A DNA stretch of 64,000 bases from Aspidiotus rigidus (Eukaryota; Arthropoda; Insecta; Hemiptera; Diaspididae): the NCBI GenBank assembly GCA_035079385.1, contig JAVHKY010000028.1:8742001-8806000 (forward strand). The letters are read 5' to 3'. Below, in pieces: positions 26,301 through 38,300 of the stretch (within the stretch, counting starts at the first letter, position 1; the number at the start of each line of letters is the position of its first letter). Both the position numbers and the translations under genes were made by a program. The notes under the pieces were generated by a model. The model did not search any database and was not told the origin of the DNA. It worked only from the letters and a program-made list of their open reading frames with translations.

Positions 26301-29300
26301 CTAGTGTTAGATACTACCACCTCTCTTTTATTGATAAGCACATTGTATTTGTACCTATTTTGATCATGATGTTCAGTATGTTTCCTGTAGCTCTCGTTAC
26401 ACCGCTTTATTTTAAACCGCATCTCGTATTTTCTCTTTAGCTTTCTTTCATTCGTTTCTGCGAAACGACTTCATGTTCGAATTCTTTAGTGAAATAAATG
26501 CATTCGTTCTCTCGTTTCGCATCATCATTTTGAGATTCAATCGAATCTTATAAATTCGAACAAAATTCCAGGGATGCCACATTATTCTAGGGAAATAATG
26601 AACCGAATGGAAAAAGCTAGCCCAAAAGTTCTCTACAAATATGCCTTTAAAAATGGGATGTGGCGCACAATTATTTTCTGAGGTACCTATCCTATATCAA
26701 TGCAAAACAAGTCGGAAATTGTACGAATGGGGACATTCAGTTCGCTTTATATTTCTCCTCTATCTTTCTCCTCTATCGAAACAACTGAAGTATTTGAAAT
26801 TGACATAATTGTCTCGGAGGGTTAAACAGACTTATGAACGAATAATACGAATAAAAAATCGCAAATTGAATACCTATTCACAGATGAGTCTCGTCACATA
26901 ATTTTTTGAAGTCAAGAGCGTTACCAAGAATATTCGAATGAATAATAATGACACGACAATAGAAATAAGTGAATGAGTGAATATTGAAATCAGATTGGTT
27001 GGAATCGAAAGTTGAAAAAAAAAAAAAAAAAAATGAGGGAGAAGAATAGAACACACACCACCATGTGAAATAGAACAAATTTTAAAATTATATGGCGCAG
27101 CACGATTGCTGTGTCCCTGTGTCGGCAATGGTTCGTGATTTCTACCGACAAGCAGAGCGGTGATTCTTAGAAAAAAGAAAAAAAATAATAAAATCGTTTT
27201 GCACATAGAACAATAAGCCGACAAAATGCACCATGAGGCTATTGGGAACATCAAGAAATCCGGGACAAAGCATTTGAACTGCCGTCGCAGAGAAATACAT
27301 TCCGTGAACAGCAGTAAAATCTTTTCAATCGCCAAATACATTGGTTCCTATTCCCTTATACGAGACCAAAGAAAGAAACTGAATTTTTGCAACACTACAA
27401 TTGCAATTTAAGTTTTATGTGATTGTATACTAGAATACCCGTAGGTTAGTAACTGTGGAACATTTTAACTCCAATAATATAACAGGAATTCTTACATACT
27501 TATATACGCTTAACCCAATTTTACAAATATATCTAACCTTGTCAACATAACCCACTTGACTCAAAATAATTTCATATTACAATGTTTCCTTTTATTTATA
27601 AAAATATTTCGTTAATCTTCCTTCATACTTATAATATGTTTGAAATCAAACTGTCGAGCTAATGACCTGTTTGAGTGGCTGAACAGCTCGTTAAAATAAA
27701 AAAAAAAAAAAATCCCCGTTGTCAGTCCAATTATATATTTTTTTCTATACATGATGTTGAAATAACGTTTCGACTGCATCTATAGGTGCTGTCAAAGTTT
27801 AATTTTACCCACAGCTAGTTTAGTGCGAAAAAAAAAAAATAAAAATAGAAGTGTGAAAGAAAAACGAATTAGCCAATCATGTTCAAGGATTAGTGTGAAA
27901 GAAAACATAAGTGATGAAGTGAAATGAGTCAGCCAATGGCGTTCGAGTATTCGTTGATTGAATTTTGTTTTAATATCATTTATATAAAAAAATATCTTAC
28001 AATATATGCGGGTATTGTGAACGTTCACCAATTCGGCAATTATTGGTCTACTCGCCTCTCGAGTAAATTCCTTTCTTTCTACCCGTACCGTACTTATTTT
28101 TGTATAATTATTTATTTCGTGATTTATTAGGACTTATTTCTTATTTTTTCGTCATTATAGTATGCCAAAAACTTCACTCGGCTTCTTATTTGGCGTAACT
28201 TCCCCTTAGAGCGTCATACTCTGGGGCGAATTCTCAATCTTGGGCCAATCAGGAATTTTATTTCAATCTTACTAAATTTGGTTTTTCTCAGTTTTCCCTT
28301 TCGATAAAATTGAGTGGCATCCCTTTTTGATTCATTTCATTCTATTGGTTGGTTCAGAGTTGAGTACTCTGACAGATCGGGGAGGCCAGTCTGAGAAAAC
28401 TCCCCCAAGGAGACTTGATGGACCTAAAAAGCATTGAGTAGAGGAGAGTGAAAGACAGAGACAAGCTCGGAAGCAGCATCAGAATTTGCATTGTTGCTTG
28501 TTGGTCAACTTCTTAGAGGAACGAGTCAGACTGAAAGGCGCTCAAGTCTTCACTTAATTTACCATGGGTGTGTATCGCAAGGCGGGCAGATATATATCGC
28601 CATATTTATCATAGAATTATCTCTTAGTCAACCATTGTTCTAATTTTTCTTTGGTTTCGGAGCTGTCGGAATGTAATTGAAAGGTCGCAAAGTTTGGTCG
28701 TGAACAATCTTGTAGGCATTTTAGATGAGAAAGAGAATAGCTGAGTTATAAATTTCCGGTACCTACTATCGGAAGGAATCGATTTGGGCTTTTTGAGAAA
28801 AAACATTACCGACTTTATCTGAAGAAAAAAAAACACCTAATCCATTGCCCAGAGCCAGTGGGATGAACCGGGAATCTGAAAAGTAGAATTGGCACGTTTC
28901 TGGCAAACTTACACACAACCTTAAGCTCAGAGTTTGATTTCGCGTAAGAGCACTTTTTTATACCGTAATCTGGTACCATTTGGTTCCTGAACTTGAATAT
29001 TAAAATATCGATAACTTACTTGTTAATTGATCAAACAAGACAGTAGTCACCAGGACTTCTTCATCCATCACTGTCTCTAAAGTGAGTGATTCTAATCCAG
29101 GCTGCACAAAAAATAAGAAGAAATTATGACGAGAAGTGCCACACAAAATTCACGAAGTTCGTACTTATTCTGAACTGATTTTAATCCTTACCTGATTCGT
29201 ACAAATTGATTCAAGTATCACTTTATTTACGTGACTGAGATACAAAACTCGCAGATTGGGCAATGTTTTCAAAAAAGATCCGACGCTTGAATCTAGACGA

Positions 29301-32300
29301 GTCTTCCCTCGAATGGCCAAAGTGGTTAATTTTTTATTCCGAGGATGCGAAATATTCGGGAAATTTGGAAATGAAATGCCTGAGCATACGAGACGTAGAG
29401 TCTGCACCATGGATTCGTTCAATGAAACGGACCAGTCGGTATCCCATTCAATGTTATTATTATAGAAAAATAAATCGAATTCGCGTAAAGTAGGAATTTT
29501 CAGCATATCAGTAACATATAAATTGAGCTCTTTTTTTCGAACTCTTATTTTGGTGATACTGGTCACTTTTTTCAAATTTTTTTGTTGTTCCGCAATTTTC
29601 GCGAATTGCGACATACCATATTCCCCTGCGATTAGCCAAATGACAGTAATTTCCGTGAAGCTGGAACACGTATTTTATAAGCATCGACAAGAATTTAAGA
29701 ATCAATAAGAAAAAAAATCTATCAATATATGTATAATAATTCTTACTTTGTGAGTGTCACTAAAGAATTCAATAGAATCGGTAACGGATAGTTTATTTTG
29801 ATAATTCGCTTTTGAATCAATTTTGCGCTTAGGTCACGGAGTATGTCGATAGTGCTTTGTGGATCATATAAATCATGATGAGGATATACTTCAACGTTCA
29901 ATTCACTGAGACCATTTCCATAGAAACGCATCAGATCATGGGAAAAGGTAAAGTTCACAATATTCGGAAACAACTCAAGAAAGAAAAGGACGAATTTAAT
30001 CCAATAAGTATTGCAGTACATTTTATGGCGTCTAAAACGAATCTCGAGAGTTTGTATCGAGAGATTTCTCAGATTTCTCAAGTCGCCGGAACAAAGACGA
30101 GTCATACCAGATTTCAATCCGTACATATCTTTCAAATCATCAAAATACAATGCTAAAGTTTCTAGTTTAGAACAGTATTTCAAGATGGAGTTAAAAAGAA
30201 CATAAGACGATTCTTTACAGTTAATCAATTTGAGCGATAGGATTTTTGGGCCGCAGTTTAACCAAAATCTGACTCGAGGAGTTTTACCAAAATTCACTCC
30301 GTTGAATTCGAGGTGAAAACACCGACGATCGGATTTCTGCAAGGTGAACAAAACCCCGTGAAGATGGTCACGATATTCACTGCCGATGCGGAGTTTCTCT
30401 GACTTTTCAAATTTTTTGCAAGCGTAGTACCATTCTTTACAAAGGAGGCGAAGAGTCTTTCGCTCGTCTACCGAAGACCATTTCACAATCGCGGTTATAA
30501 TCTGAAATGAAAATTTCCGATGATTACCTACGCTTCCACCTAGTTCTTGCTCGAAAAATAGAAAATGAATATTTCTTACTTCGATAGTAAATATAGGTTT
30601 GTCAGAGTTCACTTGCGTTCGCGGCCTGAGCGATCGTTCTGATTGAGTTTTCAATTTTATTTTCTTACACTCAGCGAACAAAGATGCACCCACTCCCGTA
30701 ACTTCCTCCAACACTCTATTCTCCAATTTCATGGTCCAAAATTTGCTATTTTTGGAGAAATATTCAACGAATTAATAGAATGTACCTATAATAATAGTAG
30801 TGTAGGCAAATTATATAACTTTGAGAAAAAAAAACGACGGCTTCCTTAACGAAGTTAAACGAGGGACGCAGAGAACCTGTTTTATGAGTCACATTGGATT
30901 TGGTATTGAGAATTCAAGAAGCCTAGACCTAGTATAAAGCTAGTATAATATAGTTCGAGGGTCTAAATTTTTCTCGACTTTCGAGCTATGTATGGTAGGA
31001 GAAAGCTTAAAAAAATTTCCACTCTCGAGCTATATTATGATAGAAGGGTAGCTTGAAAAAATGTCATCCTCCAAGCTATACAAGAGGAGTCAAATTTTTT
31101 TCAAGTTTTTCGCCGGATACGGCGGACATATGAAAGGAAAAGAACTTGAAAAATTTTCAACCTCCAAGGTATTATATAATAGGAGGGGGACTTGAAAAAA
31201 TTTTGACTCTCAAACTATGTATGATAGGAAGACTTGTAAAAATTTCAATTCAAGTTTTTTGCCGGACGACGCACGGCGCACGGCAAATTTTTCAAAAAAA
31301 AAACCATAGAACAGGTTCCCAGTTGAAAAAAAATTCAGAGGCAAAGTATTTCATTTGCTTGCTCACTTTCACTTGTTTCTGTTAACTCTCTCTTCTTTTA
31401 ACTCTCGCTTTGCTTCTTCTTTCAACTCTCTCAACTCTTGCACCTTATTTAACTCTTGTATCCTCTTGCAGGTTTGTAGAATACACAAATCTAAGACTAA
31501 TTTATAGGTATTTTGCCAGTTGTAATGTAGAGAAGAAGGAAAATAAGAAAGAGAAAGTTGGCTTTAGCTTTTTTTTGCTCTCCTTTTGATGTTACACTTT
31601 TTTTTTTCTTTCCTTTTGATATTACAATTATAACTCTCCCTTCTGTTAACTCTCTCTTCTTCTAACTCTCTATTCTTTTAACTCTCACTTTGCTTCTTCT
31701 TTCAACTCTCTCAACTCTTGCCTCTTTATTTAACTCTTGTATCCTCTTGCAGATTTGTAGAATACACAAATCTAAGACTAATTTATAGGTATTTTGCCAG
31801 TTGTAATGATGAAGGAAATAGAGATGGACAGTAGATTAGAAACCAGTCATTTCTTTTGCAACGCCACTTTTGGCTTTATTCTATATGGCGCAGCGCCACA
31901 ATTCTCAAAAGGGTCTAGGACAATTCTTTGCGCAAAAGTTGTAGCGCAAAATTCATAGCGTGAGAAATTTATAGCTTAGGAAACTCTTTGCACAAAAATT
32001 CTTTGCATAAAAGTTCTTAGCATAGGTAAGAAAAGCCAGAGACGCCGACTTCGAAAAATTATTGGGGGGGCATCAAAGCGCGCAAAGCGCGCAATTATCC
32101 GCCCGTGAGCGCGGAAAAAATCTTTTTGCCCCCGCCCTACCAAATTCCTGGTACTATTCACTAGATAATTTTTTTTTCGACCAAATTATTGGGGGGGGGG
32201 CAAAAAGTGTCATGCCCCCCCCCCCCAAGTCGGCGCCTATGCATTCTTTGCTTGAAAAATACTTTGTAAACATGAAGAAAAGAAAATGCTGTTGTTTAAT

Positions 32301-35300
32301 GACATAAAAGTTGTTTCTGGGTCAATTTTTATTTTCTCCTTGACCTTCTTTACCTCTACTGATGCTGCATTTCCAGTATGGTTATGATTAGAGACCGGAT
32401 TCTCGGCAGCTAAAAGATTTATTCTCGGCATATGCATATACGCATTGTATGGCGAGAGCTACCTGTAATTTATTATGGATGCTAATAAACGATCAAAATT
32501 CAATTTTTCGCAATTTTCGGCACATTAAAAAAGAAGGTCACATTTATTTTTACAGATGAGACGAAAAATTTTTTTTTTAATTTCTGGTTGTGTATCACTA
32601 TTAGGTGCTTCTTGACGGTGTCAGTATGAAAATTGTGACGCCGGTCACTCAGGATATATTTTAGTTCCGAGAACAAACGTTCTAGGTCCACGGATTTGAG
32701 TGGTGCATTTGCAAATGAGCTGAGAACAACGGGATCTATATGACGTTATGAGTGCGAGAGACATTAATTTTTTAGAATTTACCTCAAGAAAGACATTTTT
32801 GGCACCATTTCGGCATTTTTAGCAAATCCGGTATTTATTACACTTTTGAAAAATTTCGGCAAAAAATTTTTTTTACTCCTGCTTCCTCTCATTTTTGATC
32901 AGATTGTGTTTGCCCATCATACAAAAAAAGTGCCAAATGCCAAGGAATTTGGTCTCTAGTTATGATCTTTCCACTGTCAAATGATCTTCCCTGCTATTGG
33001 TAGTCACCCTTGCTCGTCAAAGTCCTTGTCTTTTCTCTGCATATTGACTTTTCCAATGTGTAGCTACAGACATTTCTCTATTTTGGTAATAAATGTGACC
33101 ATTTTCAGTCAGCATGAACCAATTCTGTTCACATTTTAAGAACTCTACCGGCTTAATTAAACATAATTACCTAACAGTATTTAAACAAAACAGCGCAGGA
33201 AGATTATATTACTACTTTGTCATTAGTGCAATGAATAATACTCAAACAAAACAGTGCGAACGTAAAACTAGGGAGTTTTAAATAACACTACTATGATGTA
33301 GACTCACCCTACTCAATTGTATTGCGGTTCATCATGTACTAATTTGTCATGGAAAGGATAGTACAATGATGTCATAATAAACAAATGAAAAATGTTTGCA
33401 CGCAAGTAATTTTCCCCAAAAATTTTTATACAAAGAATTTCAGCGCAAAGAGTTTCCTAAGCTATAAATTTCTCACGCTATGAACTTTGCACAACAAATT
33501 TCGCACAAAGAATAGTCCTGTTCTCTTCTCAAAATCATAGAAATTATCAATGTTTCTCACTAGTCAAATTCAAGGTGTAAATATTGTTCGCAGATATATT
33601 TTGTACATACAGAAAAATTACTGTTAGATTGTATTGTTGTCGCATATCCTTAATTCCACAAATTCGCAAAGCGGAAGCCGTACCAAAGATGACGTAAAAC
33701 TCGTCACAATCCGCAAAACCAATTATAAAATGTATATTACAGTGGCGCACTTCGCACTTTGCCGCCTTGAAGCTAACCTCAAATCCTCAAATCCGCGCCC
33801 CTAGCTTCGTCTTTACATTTTTCATTTTTTTTTTCTTGTTTTAAAAATTTGCCGCCCCTAAATTTTGCCGCCTGAAGCTTCAGCTTCCTAAGACTGTTTG
33901 TAAGTACGCCGCTGGTATATTACCCTCTCATTAGAGTAATTACCAACTCCTAATAAAAACACCTAATAATGTACATTTTCCCCAAAAGGTGGCTTAGACC
34001 AGCCCTAAAGCAAATTAACTTTGAGAGAGAAATGTAACTCCTAGATTAGAAAGAAATTGTTATCGAGCCAAAGAGAGATCAATTTTAGTTCAAATTCTTG
34101 TCCAGACGGTTAGTTATCTAAGAAAATTATCAAAACTTCATGCCACTTCCGTCAAAAAATTATTTCTTTATTTCATGAGGCGACCAACGTTTCGAAGTAA
34201 TTGTACTTCTTCTTCAGGGTCTAGATTAATACAGACCCCGAAGAAGTACAATTTCTTTGAAACGTCGCGTCGGTCGCCTTCTGAAATAAATAGATAATTT
34301 TTTGACGGAAGTGGCATAAAGTTTTGATAATTTTCTTAGAGATCAATTTGTTTAGACATTTGATGTAAAGTTATGAACTTGTCTTTTTGTAAACATTGTT
34401 TTCGGGTAACCGTCAGATGAAATAATAAATTGTTGAAAAAAACGACTTTTTATTTTCAAAATTAACTCATTAGCAGAGACCGGATTTCTCGGCATTTGGC
34501 ACTTTTTCTCCTGAAGGGTAAAATGAATGAGAATCAAAATGAAGTTTGAAACATAATAAATAGGACGCAGGAAAAAAATTCTATTTTGCCAAAAAATGCC
34601 GAAACTGAAATAAATACCGAAATTGTTGAGAATGCCGAAAAATTCCAAATCTTAGTTTGCAATAGAACTGAGAAATTGCATGCTAAATTGTAAATATTTT
34701 GTTAGAAATTACCAAATTTTGCCTGAAATCAGTTGGATTTTGTTTGAAAAATACTGAATTTGAGCCAATTTTTGTCGAAAAATTCACAAATTTGGGCCTG
34801 AAGCTAAGTAATTTTGATTGGCAATAAACAACAAAATTTGCTCTCAAGTGAGGCAGTTTTAATTGAAAATTGATAAATTTTTCCTTACAAAATTGATTAG
34901 TTCTGGTGAAAAGTTAGGTAATTACGGTTGGAAATTGAATAATTTTCATCGAAGGTGAGTAAATGTACTCAAAAACGCGTATTTTCCCCTCTTGCTTTTA
35001 TTGAATGCCAAATATTGCCGAATTTTTTGAATTTATAATATCTGTCTTTCGAATAAGCCTTTGTCAAGCTAATTGCCCTAGAGTAGCTTCAAAGCTTGTA
35101 AAATAAATTTTAAAAAAAAGTGCCAAAATTCACAGATTTTCTTGCCAAAAAATCCGGTCTCTGCTCATTAGAATTTGTTAGATAGTCACGCGGGTATTCA
35201 ATTTTCAACTGTGACACTCCCTTAATGCCTTACATCAGTTTATATAGATGCATGAAACATTGATTTTTCACATTTTTGTCTGTTTCTTCTTCAGTTCATT

Positions 35301-38300
35301 CATTTAAATTTTAAGTGAATTGAATATTATTTAATAATTAGGATTCTTTATTATAGAATTTTAATACCGGTATTATTTATTTTTGATATAAAAAAATTAT
35401 CTTTTTTTTAGGTACCGGTAGTTTTGAAATCTGATGAAATTATTTACCAGACTTATAGTTACACGTATCACAAAGGTAGAGCAAATTTTCAAGAAATTAT
35501 TTCATATAAAGGTCTGATTTCAAAATGTAGAATCGAATCCATTTGAAAGGAAATTACAGGGGTTGCAGTTTTTCTAGATTCATGAACAGCAACCGGTTCA
35601 ATCATTTTCTCTCTGTGCGGACACGACGTTTTTGAAACGCACAAGGTCCACGTATAACATACGCTATTTTCAACAACAAAACGTGTGCGTAAATGGTCAA
35701 TGCAGCCAACTAATTGCTCGCAAACAGTACATTAGAAATATACTCAGCGAACTAACTCACCAATATTTTGACTGAAACGAGCTCGATCGCACCCGATTTG
35801 AATAAAAGAATTGTTTATTGATTCTGAAAACTCTCGAAAAAAGAATATATCGTCAATAGATTGATATTATCCTCCAGGACAAGTACAAACAACTTTTTTA
35901 TGCAGACGCGTCACCCGATAACATTTGAACACCACCGATACAAGTATTTAGACTCGCAGATTTTTTGTTCAGCAATTAAATTCGAATCCAAAAACATACT
36001 ATGAGAAGTTATTTTGAGATCACGTGGAATACTCGTATTAGATATCGTACGTAACAATTTTCTGGTCACGATGCATAGCGAATGGAGAATGGTAGCCCTA
36101 AGAAGCGATTCATTTTACATCGATTCTACTCGTATGAAATGCGTACCTAGCATGATTTCTCAATTCAGTACCGATCCTATTCATCGCTGGCCGTCGTTCA
36201 TTGGCTTATTTTCTTTACGTGTGCTAAATGTTCATTAATTATTTTACTCGTAGTGTCACAATACTTAGTAGGATAACGACAAAACGGCCTCTATTTCTAT
36301 CTTTCTCACATCCTTTTTGCCGCAGGGGTGTTGTGAGGCCATTTTCATGAAGATGATTCTTTGTAATCGTTTCAGGGGAGGGGGCCCATATAATTATTTT
36401 TTTCATCTTTTTTTTTTTAGGTATACGAAATTAAAGTTTGAGGGCGGTTTCTTCATTGGACTAGGATCACGGCACCCCTGCAATTTGGATTTCCTCCGCT
36501 TGATTGATGTATCGAAAATGTTTATTTGTATGTTTGCAAATTTTATCAATTATCACTTCATGTAAGTAAGGACTCTTTACTGCTGTCGCTACATAGTATC
36601 CAATTTAACAGGAGGGTACTTTAAAGTATGGTTGGCGTTATTCGTAGGTATAGTACCTACGGCTAAAACGTTATTCGTAGGTAGCATACCTACGGCTAAA
36701 AACGTTATCCGTAGGTAGTAGTTGTATGCCTACGGCTAAAACCTTATTCATAGGTAGTATCCTTACGGGTAAAACGTTATTTGTACTAACTTCTCGCAGA
36801 ACCAACACTTGAAATAGCATTGGACGAATATCGGAGCCTGATCTAATCAACTTCTCCATCTCCTTCATGGTTGCCAAGTATGAGTTGAATTGCTCAGTGC
36901 CATGACACGACACCATTATGAAAAATATAAAGATGAGCGTGAGGTTTCTTTATACCTTAGAGCCATTTCGTATAGTTTAACATTACGGAGTGTGCAACAT
37001 TCAGAACCGAGTGCGGTCTCAGACGAAGAAGAGTAGCTTTTTTTTATATAATGTAACAATATCCTGTATCATATACCTATTTATGTCTACAAAAGTAATG
37101 TCATATTATCCCATTTTATGTATTATAATTTATAACTACAGTAATACTTGTGATATGATAACGATAAATCTCGAAATCACACGTAGATTTCTTTGGAAAA
37201 AGATTTTGAACAAAATTTGGACCAAAAAAAAAGTTGTGGACATATTTTCCCTGGACAAAATGTGTCGTGGACGAAATGTCTGTGGACAAAAAGGAGGGGG
37301 AGTCATATTTTTTCAATTCTTATTAGTCACATTCGGTAGTGAAAACCTTGAGTTTGAATGATTAAGGACAATTTTTTGGTCTTTTTCAAGTGTGCTGCGA
37401 GACTCTTGGTGACTTCATTCTTATTTATTATTGATATATTTCTCATTTTTTGAGTATACGTAATTAATAGTAGTTTATCGTCGATTCGAGGTGTCTCAGG
37501 AGATGGGAATATTCTGTTCAATTGCCGTTTCTTATTTTTGTATAATTATTTTTATAGGAAGTTTGTTTTCTCATTTTTATAGAAAGAAGCATTTTGCCGT
37601 CAAGACCCGTTTCTTCATTCGCGGTCATGTACTTTGATGGTCATTATAGATGATAATTCTGAACATTTTTCAAGTATAAATAATATTAAAATCGTTGAGA
37701 AAATTTCTCATTTTCGATAAAATAAAATTAAATTTAGGTTTCCTTATTCTTAGATTATAGGCCCATTAATTATTTGAGATGTGCTCCGAGAAAAGGGACC
37801 ATAAGTCGGCAACTATCTGTATGCCCGAATGAAAGAATTGTTTTATATTTTAAGGATGTAAATGGGTAAGGCAAACTCAAAGCTTTCATCACTGAATTCA
37901 GTAGAAAAGTATTTTTTTTTATACGTGCACTAAGAGTACCTATTTCATTTTGCGCGTGATTTGCGTGCAAAAGGTAAAAGATTTATGACTCACAAAACAG
38001 AATGTTTTTTTTGCCCTAGAGCATAAAAATTTTCAACTTTTTCATCCTATAGAGCGCGCGGCGCGATCTAAATGTTCAATTTTTAACCTCGGCATTGACG
38101 GTCAACCACTAGCCTTTCTGCAAATCACGCAGAATCTGAAATATTGAAAGAAACGTTCTCCTCATGAGTACGAGCTTCCAACATTTTATTTCAAAGGATT
38201 ACACACACGACATTATATTTCAAAGGATTGAAAAATCTAAAATTGAATGAAGGTAAACGTATTTTTGAACCCTTCAAAAGCGTCACAAAAGCAATTGCAA

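Larger units (their letters stand above)
24813..26560 (+). mobile_element. internally deleted LTR retrotransposon (Ty3/gypsy-like)
   Basis: Two near-identical LTRs (24850-25166 and 26239-26552) bracket only an integrase remnant; gag, protease, reverse transcriptase and RNase H are absent. Both LTRs start TGTAAGATTC and end GAATCTTATA. They differ by one 3-bp indel and very few substitutions, so the insertion is young. The polypurine tract aatgagaagggggg precedes not only the 3' LTR but also the 5' LTR. The duplicated unit therefore includes internal 3' sequence, as in a tandem or aberrantly replicated copy. The element sits inside the dispersed repeat whose empty paralogue is at 22211-22400. 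Confidence 0.85.
31917..33519. mobile_element. 1.6-kb element with about 100-bp inverted termini, carrying nested MITEs
   Basis: Left terminus AGGACAATTCTTTGCGCAAA is mirrored at 33519. The match continues through gcgtgagaaatttatagctt and aggaaactctttgc on the left versus gcaaagagtttcctaagcta and taaatttctcacgc on the right. Inside are a G/C-run MITE (32041-32237) and a hAT MITE (32389-32958) with its own target duplication. No transposase is seen. Net of inserts the element is about 0.8 kb. Confidence 0.7.

Noticed and set aside
26003..26422. 139-codon minus frame (and the 85-codon frame at 24776-25033)
   Set aside because: Antisense shadows of the two LTRs, similar to each other only because the LTRs are.
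26874..27341. 155-codon minus frame with a phenylalanine run
   Set aside because: Driven by a poly-T tract; no recognisable domain.
32062..32307. Plus and minus frames around G/C runs
   Set aside because: They lie inside a nested inverted-repeat element with homopolymer tracts.
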